27,921 bases of DNA from CBDUXP01 sp965371225 [NCBI: uncultured bacterium] (GCA_965371225.1 CBDUXP010000052.1:1-27921); one strand, 5' to 3'. Positions 1 through 8,154 are shown, counted from the stretch's first letter. Translations and numbers: made by a program. The notes: generated by a model not told the origin, from the sequence alone.

Positions 1-247
1 CCTCGATCGCGCCGCGGCTATGCAGAATCTTGTCCGCCAGATGCGCCGGCGGCGCATAGGTGCGAGGGGCGGGTTGCGCGGGCGCGGCGCTCCCCAGCCG
101 GTGCCCGCAGGAGTCACAGAAGTTCAGGTCGGCGGGATTCTCCGCACCGCACTGCGGGCAGGCGCGCGGCCCCGCCAAGTCCGCGCCGCACTTGCCGCAG
201 AAGCCCGCCGCGTCCCGATTGCCGTGTCCACAAGCCGGGCAGTCCAT
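1..247 (-). CDS. Zinc-ribbon class III adenylate/guanylate cyclase, N-terminal part (cut by window edge)
   Basis: Only the first 82 residues are inside the window; the gene runs off the left edge. The sequence shows two four-cysteine zinc ribbons (C3, C6, C17, C20 and C30, C33, C44, C47), then a proline-rich linker and the segment TYAPPAHLADKIL at about residues 63-75. From family knowledge, this order (double zinc ribbon, TYxPxHLAxKIL, then a class III nucleotidyl cyclase, often followed by an AAA ATPase and TPRs) is typical of large bacterial cyclase/ATPase signalling proteins. The cyclase domain itself is not visible, so the function is inferred from the N-terminus alone. The ATG at 247 is supported by a GAGGGGG Shine-Dalgarno about 7 bases upstream. 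The gene is divergent from the DUF4438 gene. Confidence 0.75.
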   Translation of the reverse strand, partial: MDCPACGHGNRDAAGFCGKCGADLAGPRACPQCGAENPADLNFCDSCGHRLGSAAPAQPAPRTYAPPAHLADKILHSRGAIE

Positions 248-293
248 GCCGGCGTCCCCCTCGCGCTCGGCCCGCCCGGGCCGACCTGCCCCA

Positions 294-299
294 ATCATA
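294..299 (-). promoter_or_regulatory. Probable -10 element (TATGAT) of the cyclase gene
   Basis: TATGAT, read on the minus strand, lies 46 bases before the ATG at 247 in otherwise GC-rich DNA. The same hexamer precedes pcm at 27654-27659. No convincing -35 was found 16-18 bases upstream. Confidence 0.45.
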
Positions 300-342
300 C
301 CGAACCCCGCGGCGCATCCGCGGCGGGCGGAGCGCCGGGGCT

Positions 343-371
343 TGGTGTGGGGCGCGGGTCCGGTCTAGACT
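343..371 (+). promoter_or_regulatory. Probable promoter of the DUF4438 gene (TTGGTG-N17-TAGACT)
   Basis: TTGGTG at 343-348 and TAGACT at 366-371 are separated by 17 bases, the usual sigma70 spacing. The predicted mRNA starts near 378 and carries the AAAGGA Shine-Dalgarno at 391-396, 8 bases before the ATG at 405. Confidence 0.5.
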
Positions 372-404
372 GCCCGCCACCCTCCGCGCGAAAGGACTGC
401 CCCC

Positions 405-1307
405 ATGCTGCGTACCAATGCCGACCGACTCGCCATGCTGTCCGTCATCGGCGAAGTGGCGAGCCCCGTGTACGGGCCGAATCCCTACCGGGTTACGGCG
501 GATGGCGAGCCGGTGATCATGCCCGGCGTCGGCGGGATCACGTACAACATTCAGGTGGGCGATCCGGCCTGCGGCTGGGAAGTGGACCACATCGAGCCGG
601 GCGTGAGCAGCCGCAACCCGGACGGGGTGCGCAACAACGCGTACAACCTGCTCAGCCAGGTGGGCAACGGGGCGCGCGTGGTGAACGGCGACGCCAAGGG
701 CGCGCGGGGCACGGTCATCGGCAAGCACGGCGGGATTGAACACGTGATGATCGACTTCCCGCAGGCGACGCTGGAGAAACTGGTCATCGGCGACAAGATT
801 CAGGTGAAGGCGTTCGGGATGCGGCTGCAACTGATGGACTACCCGGACATCGCCGTGATGAACCTGGACCCGGGCCTGCTCAAGAAGATCCCCATCACGG
901 AGGATCGAAAGCGCGGCGTGCTGACCGTACCCGTGACCCACCGCGTCCCGGCAGCGGTCATGGGCTCCGGGTTGGGCAAGACGCACGCGCTCCAAGGCGA
1001 TTACGACATTCAGATGTTCGATCGGGCCATCGTGGAGGAGTACCACCTGGAGACGCTGCGCTTCGGGGATCTCGTCGCCATCGAGAACGCCGACAGCACC
1101 TACGGGCGGCTCTATCGCACCGGCGCCATCACCGTCGGCGTCATCGTGCACAGCGCGTGCGTCATCGCGGGCCACGGGCCCGGTGTCGCCACGCTCTTCA
1201 CGTCGGCCACGGGCAAGATCACCCCCAAGATCACGAAGACCGCGAACGTGGCGCACTATCTGAAGCTCGGCCGGTTTCGCACTGGGCGTAAACGGGCGAA
1301 ACGGTAA
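405..1307 (+). CDS. DUF4438 family protein
   Basis: The gene encodes 300 residues, close to the family's usual length. It matches my memory of DUF4438, a conserved cytosolic family with solved structures but no firm function. Visible features are a glycine-rich N-terminal stretch (GVGGITYNIQVGD, about residues 41-53), a conserved-looking DHIEPGVSS segment (61-69) and a basic tail ending in RTGRKRAKR. There is no signal peptide or membrane helix. ATG 405 is chosen because AAAGGA sits 8 bases upstream and a TAGACT-type promoter precedes it. The gene stands alone and ends 6 bases from the converging membrane-protein gene, so its neighbours give no functional clue. Family assignment is fairly sure; biochemical role is unknown. 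Confidence 0.75.
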   Translation: MLRTNADRLAMLSVIGEVASPVYGPNPYRVTADGEPVIMPGVGGITYNIQVGDPACGWEVDHIEPGVSSRNPDGVRNNAYNLLSQVGNGARVVNGDAKGARGTVIGKHGGIEHVMIDFPQATLEKLVIGDKIQVKAFGMRLQLMDYPDIAVMNLDPGLLKKIPITEDRKRGVLTVPVTHRVPAAVMGSGLGKTHALQGDYDIQMFDRAIVEEYHLETLRFGDLVAIENADSTYGRLYRTGAITVGVIVHSACVIAGHGPGVATLFTSATGKITPKITKTANVAHYLKLGRFRTGRKRAKR

Positions 1308-1313
1308 GCGCCG

Positions 1314-3311
1314 TCAGCGCGCGGTCCCGTCACCTGCTGCGGGCGGGGGCCGTTTCCACGGCACGAGCCGGATGCGATCGATGCGCACGAGGGCGCCTTG
1401 GGTTCCCGCCGGGCGCAGCGCGAGTTGCACGATCGGTCCCGCCATCATGCTCCGGGGAATGTGGAAGATGGGGACGGCGTACGCGTGGGCCTCGCCGTCC
1501 GCTTCGATCGCGAAGCGGTACACGCTGTCCCCGTCGAACGTCTGCCGGCCCGGCGTCCGGAACAGCCATTCCGCATAGGTGATGGGGCTGGGCGACCGGA
1601 CCGCCATGGTGACTTCGGCGTAGGCCAGCGGCACGTCCCCGAAGTCCAGCGGCGGACTGAAGAAGAGCGCGAACGGGCTCTGGGTTACCCACGCGTGCTC
1701 CCCCGCGGATCGCGGCGCCGCGATCAAATGCAGATTCGGCGACCAGCCCTGCCGGTCCCAGTGGCCGGGCCCCTCCCACACCGCCAGGTCCGGCGCGCGG
1801 GGGTCTTGCGGATGCGCCCACGCCGGCAGCGGCTCCGCCCACCAGTGCAACGCCTCGCCGTCCCACCGTCGGACCTCGATGTGTTGCACCGGCTGTCCGG
1901 GGACGTGGTCCGGCACCGGCCACGCCGCGTGCGGGTGTTCGCGCTGTTCCCACAAGTGCAACTGGTCTCGTGCCTCCGGGGTGTAGGGGAGCAGCAGCGC
2001 GGCGGAGAGTGGCGTGAACATGCCGAAGTCGCCGAACCGGTTGGGTGGGTTCAGCAGATACACGCCGGTAGCCTCCTCGGGTGGCGGCAGACTCTCGGAG
2101 AATGTGTGCACCACCGCGCGCGTCTTGGCGAATCGCGATCGCCATTGCAGGCTTTCCGCCGCGGAAGAGACGGCCACCGCCGCCACGAGCAGCGTCCAGA
2201 GCACCGCGCCGCGCCGCGTGCCCGCGGGGTCCGCCGCCGCCACGGCCACCGCCAGCGCAAGGGGCCACCCGGGCCAGAACAGGTACCACGATTCGGGATT
2301 CCGCGCATTCAGGAAATCGACGATCGGCACGAGCGCCCCAACCCACCAAGCGGCGAGCCACGCGACGGCGGGCCAAGTGCTGCGCCACCGGCCGCCGGTC
2401 CCCAACAGCAGGACCAGGAGCGCGGGATACAGCCAGGCAACGTGTTCGAGGAGGGGATGGTGGCGGACATCGAGCAGTGTGAGTTGCGACGTGGTGCCGT
2501 AGTACAGGCCGGCGCCCATGCTACGCAGGACACCGATCCCCACTTCACTGAACACGCCGCGCGGCTCCCCGGTCAGCGTCGTCAGGCCCGCGCTTTGCAT
2601 GATGACGAACCGCACGAGCACGTACGCCCCGGTGGCGACGACGACGGGGAGGATGCGGGCGGCCAGGTCGGGCAGCCGCTGCCGCCAGGGCACGCCGCGC
2701 GCGAGGTACAGACTCACGACGACCACCGGCGCGCCGACGATCAGGTTGGGCTCGTACGACATGAACGTGCAAAGGAGCGCCACACCGCCGAGCAGGACGA
2801 GCCACCGCCGGCGCGGGTAGTCGGGATGCGTAAGACACCACACAGCCAATACCAGATACACGTGATCCAGCGAGCGGCCGATGAAATAGACGCGGCTGAA
2901 ATGTTGCGGCAGCAGCGCGAACAGCAGGGTGGCGGCCAACGCGGCACTGGAGGTAACGGTGACGCGCGCGCTGACCTCATACACCAATACGACCAAGAGG
3001 AGGTGTACCCCGATCCCCACCGCGAGGGATCCCATGGGGTTCGCGCCGAAAGCCTGTACCTGGGCGTAGACGGTCACCCACCACGCGGCGCGCCACACGT
3101 TGTTCGGATGCAGGATGCGGTGGAACATCGCCGCGGGCGACATGGGCTGCAATTCCGGGATCAGCCGAAATGTGTCGTGCATGAAGTCGCCCGTGAGCCC
3201 CGGGCCGAACCAGGCGAGCACGGCCACGGTCAGCACGATGCGCGGATGCGTTCCCGCCCAGCGCCACACGTCCCGAAGCTGATCGGCGCCGCGGGCCGCT
3301 CGTCCAGTCAA
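1314..3311 (-). CDS. Polytopic membrane protein, GT-C glycosyltransferase-like, paralog A
   Basis: The product is 665 residues. Residues 24 to about 390 hold roughly ten hydrophobic helices; residues 395-665 are soluble and probably form a beta-sandwich ending in RIDRIRLVP. The first loop after helix 1 carries an acidic motif (GDFMHDTF, D46), where GT-C enzymes such as PMT/ArnT keep the catalytic Asp. No donor-specific motif was recognised, so the glycosyltransferase call rests on topology. It aligns along its whole length with the protein at 4339-6300: SYExNL at 185-190, ESxYLF near 340, and a C-terminal AEVTMAVR block are shared. The gene follows the propeller gene by 15 bases. The start is uncertain: TTG at 3311 lacks a clear Shine-Dalgarno, and a GTG shortly inside is possible. 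Confidence 0.6.
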   Translation of the reverse strand: MTGRAARGADQLRDVWRWAGTHPRIVLTVAVLAWFGPGLTGDFMHDTFRLIPELQPMSPAAMFHRILHPNNVWRAAWWVTVYAQVQAFGANPMGSLAVGIGVHLLLVVLVYEVSARVTVTSSAALAATLLFALLPQHFSRVYFIGRSLDHVYLVLAVWCLTHPDYPRRRWLVLLGGVALLCTFMSYEPNLIVGAPVVVVSLYLARGVPWRQRLPDLAARILPVVVATGAYVLVRFVIMQSAGLTTLTGEPRGVFSEVGIGVLRSMGAGLYYGTTSQLTLLDVRHHPLLEHVAWLYPALLVLLLGTGGRWRSTWPAVAWLAAWWVGALVPIVDFLNARNPESWYLFWPGWPLALAVAVAAADPAGTRRGAVLWTLLVAAVAVSSAAESLQWRSRFAKTRAVVHTFSESLPPPEEATGVYLLNPPNRFGDFGMFTPLSAALLLPYTPEARDQLHLWEQREHPHAAWPVPDHVPGQPVQHIEVRRWDGEALHWWAEPLPAWAHPQDPRAPDLAVWEGPGHWDRQGWSPNLHLIAAPRSAGEHAWVTQSPFALFFSPPLDFGDVPLAYAEVTMAVRSPSPITYAEWLFRTPGRQTFDGDSVYRFAIEADGEAHAYAVPIFHIPRSMMAGPIVQLALRPAGTQGALVRIDRIRLVPWKRPPPAAGDGTAR

Positions 3312-3326
3312 CGGCAGGATGCCCGC

Positions 3327-4301
3327 TTAGGTCCGGGCGGCCGGAAGCAGGTCGCGGGCGACGGCAAGGTGCGTGCGCCACCGGCCGTCCGCCTGCGCTC
3401 CGTAATACAGGTACAGGTCGTCGCCGACGCGCAAGGGAAACGCGGCGCGCTGGCCGTCCCGTTCACTGGCCAGAGTGGATTCCAGCAACCGCCGGGGGGT
3501 CTGCCACCACACGGTATCCCGGGACGCGGAACCGTACACGCACCAGCGGCCGTCCACCTCTGCCGTGAAGATCAGCAGCCATCGGTCGCCGAGCCAGAGC
3601 AGGCGGGGGTAGCGGCACGCGCCCACGGCCGGCAACCACGCTTCCATAATGATGCCGACGCGGGACCAGTTCTGGAGGTCGATCGATTGCGCCAGCCCGA
3701 TGCGCCACGTGGTGCCGTTCGATGCCGCGTACACCATCAGCCACAGGTTGCGCTTTGGATCGCGCACGATGGCGGGTTCGGCCACGGCGACCCGTTGCGC
3801 CGCCCCCGCCGGTTCCAGCGTGACCGAGTGGCCCAACCAGCGGTCGGCGTCCGAGGAGATGGAACACCAGACGCTCGCGTGGCGGGCGGCGTCCAGCTCG
3901 GGAGTCTCGACCGCGCTATACCAGAGGTACCACAGGTGCTGATGATAGAGCGCGTAGGGGTCCCGCGCTCCGCCCGCGCCCCCCGGAGGCCCTTCCCCGA
4001 GCACCGGCCGCCGCGGTCCGCTCCAGTCGGCGGGGTCGCTACTCTCGATGCAGTACAGGCCGGCGGTGTGGCCGTCGAACGCCGTGTACCACAGCCGAAG
4101 CCGGTCATCGCGCCGCACTACGGACGCCACGTCGGCGGCGCGCGAGTCCGGCGCCCCCGGCGTGCCCACATCGAGCACCACCCCAAGCTTCTCGAACTGC
4201 TCGGCTTTTGGTTCGGCCGCCTGCCGGCGGTGGTCCCCGCCATCCACCAACGTGCGCACCCGCGCATACGGTCGATCGTGCGTATCTGAAATGGGCCCCA
4301 C
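3327..4301 (-). CDS. Five-bladed beta-propeller protein, GH43/GH130-like fold
   Basis: The product is about 324 residues with no signal peptide. Five similar blades are visible, each with an aromatic strand such as LRLWYTAF, LWYLWYSAVE, LWLMVYAAS, WLLIFTAEV or LYLYYGAQ, separated by polar turns. Several blades begin with an acidic residue before a Pro or Tyr (GARDPYAL, AEPAIVRDP, CRYPRLLW), as in GH43/GH130-type enzymes where these line the active site. This supports a glycosidase or phosphorylase fold, but a catalytic triad cannot be confirmed by eye, so a binding role is possible. The reading frame is open further upstream, but that part overlaps the previous gene's 3' end in another frame. 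I chose GTG 4301 because GAGG lies just before it and a TATATT -10 lies at 4317-4322. It sits between two paralogous membrane proteins. Confidence 0.6.
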   Translation of the reverse strand: MGPISDTHDRPYARVRTLVDGGDHRRQAAEPKAEQFEKLGVVLDVGTPGAPDSRAADVASVVRRDDRLRLWYTAFDGHTAGLYCIESSDPADWSGPRRPVLGEGPPGGAGGARDPYALYHQHLWYLWYSAVETPELDAARHASVWCSISSDADRWLGHSVTLEPAGAAQRVAVAEPAIVRDPKRNLWLMVYAASNGTTWRIGLAQSIDLQNWSRVGIIMEAWLPAVGACRYPRLLWLGDRWLLIFTAEVDGRWCVYGSASRDTVWWQTPRRLLESTLASERDGQRAAFPLRVGDDLYLYYGAQADGRWRTHLAVARDLLPAART

Positions 4302-4316
4302 CCTGACCTCGGGCCC

Positions 4317-4322
4317 AATATA
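4317..4322 (-). promoter_or_regulatory. Possible internal -10 element (TATATT) before the propeller gene
   Basis: TATATT on the minus strand ends 15 bases before the GTG at 4301, inside the 37-base gap after the upstream membrane-protein gene. It could provide an internal start for the propeller gene and the last gene of the operon. No -35 is evident. Confidence 0.35.
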
Positions 4323-4338
4323 GCACGCCGCCCGAGTG

Positions 4339-6300
4339 CTACGGCGCCGGCGCGGCGCGCAGCGGCACGAGGCGAATACGGTCGATGCGCACGAGCGCCT
4401 CCGGCTCGCCGGTGGGGCGCAGGGCAACCCGCGTCACGGGTCCCCCCAAGAGCGCACGAGTATGAGCCAGAATCGGAACGGCGTACGTGTGTGGCGCCCC
4501 GTCCGCGCGAATCCGGAAGCGGACGACTTTGCGTGCGTCCCATGCGGTGTCAGCCTCGGTGACGAACATGAAATCGCCATACGCATCAAGCCGGGTTGCG
4601 CGGACCGCCATGGTGACCTCGGCCCAGGCCAACGGAACCGCTCCAGGGTGCAGGGCGGGGCCGGTCAGCAGAGAGAACCGGCTCGCCGTCCGAAACCACT
4701 CCCCCGTCGCATCGCGCCGGACGCGCACCAAGTGCGGATTCGCCTGCCAACCCTGGGCGGCCCACGAGCGCGGTCCGCTCCAAGCCCCGAGGTCGGGCGC
4801 GCCGGGGACCGCGGGCCGCGCCCACGCGGGCACCGGCTCTGCCACCCATGTCGCGTCGCGCCAGCGCAAGACCACCACTGGCCAGGTGTCCACGTCAGGC
4901 ACCGTCGCCCCCACGTCCAGCGGCGGATCGTGCGGCAGGTCGCGCACCAGGTGCACGGCAATGTCCGCGCGCCGCGACGGGGGCACGGGCAACGTGACGG
5001 CGGTCGACAACGCCGCGAAGGGGTACTCGCCGAATCGCGAACCGGGTGGGTCCAGCAAGTAGTAGCGCCGCGCTTCCCCCGTCGCCGGTACGAAGGACGC
5101 GAATGACGTCACCACCGTGCGTGCATAGTGGGCCAACCGCAGCCACTGCACCACTTCGACGTAAGAGGCTACCACCAGGACGCCGAACACCAGGGCCCAA
5201 AGTGCCGTCGCCCGCCGCGCGCCACCCGGCGCGGGGGCGTACAGGGCGAGGGCGGTGGTCAACGCCCAGCCCGCGTAAAACAGATAGTGCGATTCCGCAT
5301 CGACGCGGCGCACTGCATCCACCGAGGGCACTAGTGTCGCCGCCCACCAGAGCACCAGCACGGCGCCCACCAGCCGGCCTCGCGGCGACCGCCCCGGTCC
5401 CAGGCAGAGGACGAGGGCGGCAGCGGGCGCAATGGCCGTGATCCACGACAGGACGGGGTAGTCCCAATACCGCAGCAGATGGGTGTGCGACGCGAGGGCG
5501 AGCGCCATCGTCACGGGAAACTGGCGCAGAAACCCGGCGGGTCCCTCGGCCAGCACCGTCTGCGCCGCACCGGTCACGTCGTAGTAGAAGGAGAGATTGC
5601 CCGCCCAGCCGAACCGCACCCAGGCGTAGAGCGCGGTGAGGACTGTGACCGGCCCAAGGCGCCATAGCAGGGTGCGGAGCTGCACGGGGGGCGTGCGCAC
5701 TGCCATCAGGATCGCCACGGCGTAGACGGCCGCGCCGATGGCCAGGTTCTGTTCGTAGGAAAAGAGCGCGAAGAGCAGGCTGCCAGTGCCCGCGACCCCC
5801 GGCCACCACCGGTGCGGATACGAGGGGTGCGTAAAACACCACACCGTCAGCACCCCCCACAACGCGTTGAGCGGTTGCACGATGTAATACACCCAGCGGA
5901 TGTGGTGGAGCGGCAGCAACGCAAAGGCGGCAGCGCCGAGCAACGCGGGCCCCGCCTCCGCGCCACACCGGCGCATGCACTGATACACGAGCAGGATGAT
6001 GGCGGCATACACGACCAGACCCAGGAGCAGGTACCCCGCCGCCCACGTGCCAAACAGCTGCACCTGGAGCCACATGCCCGTTACGGCAACGGCGCGAAAC
6101 AACGCTGCGGAAGTGCGTAGGGCCCAGAGGTCTTGCAGCGTAGTCTCTTGTGCCCACACCACAATGCCGAACGCGTCGTCGAAGAAGTAGCCGCCGACCC
6201 CCGGCCCGAGGGCCAGCAGAACGAGCACCGTCAGTGACCGGTGCGGGTGTGCGAGACACGCCCGCCACGCACCGGCTCCGCTCGGCCGCCCACGGGTCAT
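4339..6300 (-). CDS. Polytopic membrane protein, GT-C glycosyltransferase-like, paralog B
   Basis: The product is 653 residues from the preferred ATG at 6300. It has about ten hydrophobic helices in residues 20-390 and a soluble C-terminal domain of about 260 residues ending in RIDRIRLVPLRAAPAP. The first periplasmic-side loop has GGYFFDDAF (D41, D42), matching the acidic first-loop motif of GT-C transferases. It is a full-length paralog of the protein at 1314-3311: both share HPH/HPR before helix 1, THPxYP, SYExNL, ESxYLF, the PAWAxPxxPxAPDL block and the AEVTMAVR block. It is probably an envelope sugar transferase, but donor and acceptor are unknown. The frame is open to a TTG at 6378; I rejected that longer form because its 26 extra residues are low-complexity and non-membrane. 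No Shine-Dalgarno precedes 6300, which may be explained by the overlapping leader ORF. Confidence 0.6.
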   Translation of the reverse strand: MTRGRPSGAGAWRACLAHPHRSLTVLVLLALGPGVGGYFFDDAFGIVVWAQETTLQDLWALRTSAALFRAVAVTGMWLQVQLFGTWAAGYLLLGLVVYAAIILLVYQCMRRCGAEAGPALLGAAAFALLPLHHIRWVYYIVQPLNALWGVLTVWCFTHPSYPHRWWPGVAGTGSLLFALFSYEQNLAIGAAVYAVAILMAVRTPPVQLRTLLWRLGPVTVLTALYAWVRFGWAGNLSFYYDVTGAAQTVLAEGPAGFLRQFPVTMALALASHTHLLRYWDYPVLSWITAIAPAAALVLCLGPGRSPRGRLVGAVLVLWWAATLVPSVDAVRRVDAESHYLFYAGWALTTALALYAPAPGGARRATALWALVFGVLVVASYVEVVQWLRLAHYARTVVTSFASFVPATGEARRYYLLDPPGSRFGEYPFAALSTAVTLPVPPSRRADIAVHLVRDLPHDPPLDVGATVPDVDTWPVVVLRWRDATWVAEPVPAWARPAVPGAPDLGAWSGPRSWAAQGWQANPHLVRVRRDATGEWFRTASRFSLLTGPALHPGAVPLAWAEVTMAVRATRLDAYGDFMFVTEADTAWDARKVVRFRIRADGAPHTYAVPILAHTRALLGGPVTRVALRPTGEPEALVRIDRIRLVPLRAAPAP

Positions 6301-6389
6301 GGGCGGGCCGCCGGTGGGGTGCGCGTTGTCACCACCAACGTCGCGGTGCGGGACAGGTCCCTCGCGGTTCTCCAGCAACGTTTGGTCAC
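6297..6389 (-). other. Possible 30-codon leader ORF upstream of and overlapping paralog B
   Basis: On the minus strand a GTG at 6389 lies exactly 6 bases after the TATATT -10, so the predicted mRNA would start at or beside this codon. The frame (VTKRCWRTARDLSR and onward) stays open for 30 codons. Its TGA overlaps the ATG of the membrane-protein gene in the arrangement ATGA. The peptide is basic and Thr/Pro-rich and resembles no family I know. The overlap would allow translational coupling and would explain the missing Shine-Dalgarno at 6300. In GC-rich DNA a 30-codon open frame is not rare, so this is a hypothesis. Confidence 0.2.
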
Positions 6390-6395
6390 GGCGGG

Positions 6396-6424
6396 AATAT
6401 ACCCCAGCGCGCGAGCGAGGTCAT
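6396..6424 (-). promoter_or_regulatory. Probable promoter of the membrane-protein/propeller operon (ATGACC-N17-TATATT)
   Basis: On the minus strand ATGACC (6424-6419) and TATATT (6401-6396) are 17 bases apart. The nadB -10 (6432-6437) lies just behind this -35 on the other strand, so the two divergent promoters nearly touch and may interfere with each other. Confidence 0.5.
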
Positions 6425-6431
6425 CCGTTGG

Positions 6432-6437
6432 TAGACT
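6432..6437 (+). promoter_or_regulatory. Probable -10 element (TAGACT) of nadB
   Basis: TAGACT lies 11 bases before the nadB ATG. The predicted transcript would have a leader of only about 5 bases, with no room for a Shine-Dalgarno. The same hexamer precedes the DUF4438 gene at 366-371. No -35 is evident. Confidence 0.4.
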
Positions 6438-6448
6438 AGGGCCTCGCC

Positions 6449-8050
6449 ATGCCGCACTCGTCCGACCTTCTGATCATTGGCAGCGGGATCGCCGGCCTCT
6501 TCAGTGCGCTGAACTTCGCGCCGCACGGAACGGTGACCCTGCTGACAAAAAAGCAGCGGGCCGACTCGAGCACGAACCGCGCGCAGGGCGGGATCGCGGC
6601 GGTGCTGAGCCACACGGACTCGGTGGAGGCGCACGTGGCCGACACGCTGGGGGCCGGCGCTGGTCTGTGCGACGAGGCAGTGGTGGAGGCCATCGTCCGG
6701 GAAGGTCCGGCGCGGATTCACGATCTCATGGACCTGGGAGTACGGTTCGCCCGCGGGGAGGACGGGTCGGCGGAGTTCGACCTGGGCCGCGAGGGCGGGC
6801 ATTCGCACCCGCGCGTAGTCCACGCCGCCGATTTCACCGGCCAGGAGTTGGAGCGGGCATTGCTCGCGGCCGCGGAGACCCATCCCAACATCACGCTGCT
6901 GGAGAATCACGTCGCGGTGAATCTGATTACCACCAAACCGGTGGAGCCGGGCCCTGCGCACCGGTGCGTGGGCGTGTACGCCTACAACGCGGCCACGGAC
7001 GCGGTGGAACGGTACCTGGCCCCCGTGACACTCCTGGCGACGGGCGGCCTCGGAAAGGTGTATCTCTACACCTCCAACCCGGACATCGCGAGCGGCGACG
7101 GACTCGCCATGGCGTATCGCGCCGGCTGTCGGATCGCGAATATGGAGTTCGTGCAGTTCCACCCCACGTGCCTCTATTCGCCGGAAGCAAAGAACTTTCT
7201 CATCTCGGAAGCGGTACGCGGGGAAGGCGCCGTCCTCGTGCGCCCGGACGGCTCCCCATTCATGGAGGAGTACGACGAGCGCGGCGACCTGGCCACGCGC
7301 GATATCGTCGCGCGCGCCATCGACGCCGAGATGAAAAAGGCCGGCGCAGACCACATGCTGCTAGACACAACGCATCTGCCTGCGCGCTTCATCATGGAAC
7401 GGTTCCCCAATATTTACGAGCGGTGCCTGCAATTCGGGTTCGATATGACGAAGGAACCCCTGCCCATCGTGCCCGCGGCCCATTACTCGTGCGGCGGCAT
7501 CGTGACCGACTTGCAGGGCCAGACTTCTGTGTCAGGCCTGCTCGCCTGCGGTGAGGTGGCCTACACGGGGCTGCACGGCGCGAACCGGCTGGCGAGTAAC
7601 TCGCTTTTGGAGTGCGTCGTGGTGGGGCATCACGCAGCGCAACGGGCCGTGACGCTGCTACGCGACTTGCCGCCGGTACCGGAAGGGATCCCCGCGTGGC
7701 AGAGCGGCGAGGTGGAAGACCTGGACGAACACGTGGTCATCACGCACAACTGGGACGAGTTGCGCCGGTGCATGTGGGATTACGTGGGCATCGTCCGTAC
7801 CGACCGGCGGATGGCGCGCGCGGCCGCCCGCATCCGGAATCTGCAGGACGAGATTAACGAGTACTACTGGAATTTCCGGCTGGCTCCGGACCTGATCGAG
7901 CTGCGCAACCTCGCCACCGTCGCCGAATGCATCGTCGCCTGCGCGCGGCAGCGCCGGGAGAGCCGAGGACTGCACTACACGCTGGACTATCCGGCGCCCG
8001 ACGACGCGAACTGGAAGCGGCCGACCTTCCTCCAGCTCGACCCGGCCTAG
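6449..8050 (+). CDS. nadB: L-aspartate oxidase NadB
   Basis: This flavoenzyme oxidises L-aspartate to iminoaspartate, the first step of de novo NAD synthesis; NadA then makes quinolinate. The product is 533 residues, the normal NadB length. Visible motifs are the FAD dinucleotide-binding GSGIAG at 11-16, STNRAQGGIAAV, HSHPRVVHAADFTG, EFVQFHPT, HYSCGGI, and the C-terminal GLHGANRLASNSLLE that distinguishes this fumarate-reductase/NadB family. The helical C-terminal domain (VGIVRTDRRM onward) is intact. The ATG at 6449 matches the usual family N-terminus and has no Shine-Dalgarno, in keeping with the near-leaderless promoter predicted just upstream. nadA and nadC are not adjacent. It is divergent from the membrane-protein operon. 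Confidence 0.95.
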   Translation: MPHSSDLLIIGSGIAGLFSALNFAPHGTVTLLTKKQRADSSTNRAQGGIAAVLSHTDSVEAHVADTLGAGAGLCDEAVVEAIVREGPARIHDLMDLGVRFARGEDGSAEFDLGREGGHSHPRVVHAADFTGQELERALLAAAETHPNITLLENHVAVNLITTKPVEPGPAHRCVGVYAYNAATDAVERYLAPVTLLATGGLGKVYLYTSNPDIASGDGLAMAYRAGCRIANMEFVQFHPTCLYSPEAKNFLISEAVRGEGAVLVRPDGSPFMEEYDERGDLATRDIVARAIDAEMKKAGADHMLLDTTHLPARFIMERFPNIYERCLQFGFDMTKEPLPIVPAAHYSCGGIVTDLQGQTSVSGLLACGEVAYTGLHGANRLASNSLLECVVVGHHAAQRAVTLLRDLPPVPEGIPAWQSGEVEDLDEHVVITHNWDELRRCMWDYVGIVRTDRRMARAAARIRNLQDEINEYYWNFRLAPDLIELRNLATVAECIVACARQRRESRGLHYTLDYPAPDDANWKRPTFLQLDPA

Positions 8051-8084
8051 CGACTGACCGGGGTCCCGGGTGGTGCCGGGCCCA

Positions 8085-8113
8085 CTGCACCGAGACAGAC
8101 CACAAGCTATACT
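8085..8113 (+). promoter_or_regulatory. Probable promoter of the thiolase/DUF35/transporter cluster
   Basis: TATACT at 8108-8113 is a strong -10 in the 104-base gap after nadB. The hexamer 17 bases upstream (CTGCAC, 8085-8090) is a poor -35. The predicted leader is about 35 bases long and contains the strong purine-rich Shine-Dalgarno at 8141-8154. Confidence 0.5.
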
Positions 8114-8154
8114 GTGCCGCCGCGAGGCCCGGACCTACCTGGAGGAGGAGGGGG

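Noticed and set aside
1398-4289. Very long plus-strand open frame opposite the membrane-protein and propeller genes
   Set aside because: It is an antisense shadow from high GC content; the translation is Arg/Gln/Gly/Pro-rich, spans several real genes on the other strand and matches no family.
6301-6378. A 26-residue N-terminal extension of membrane paralog B from TTG 6378
   Set aside because: The extra residues are polar and low in complexity, lack a Shine-Dalgarno and have no counterpart in paralog A; ATG 6300 starts just before the first helix.
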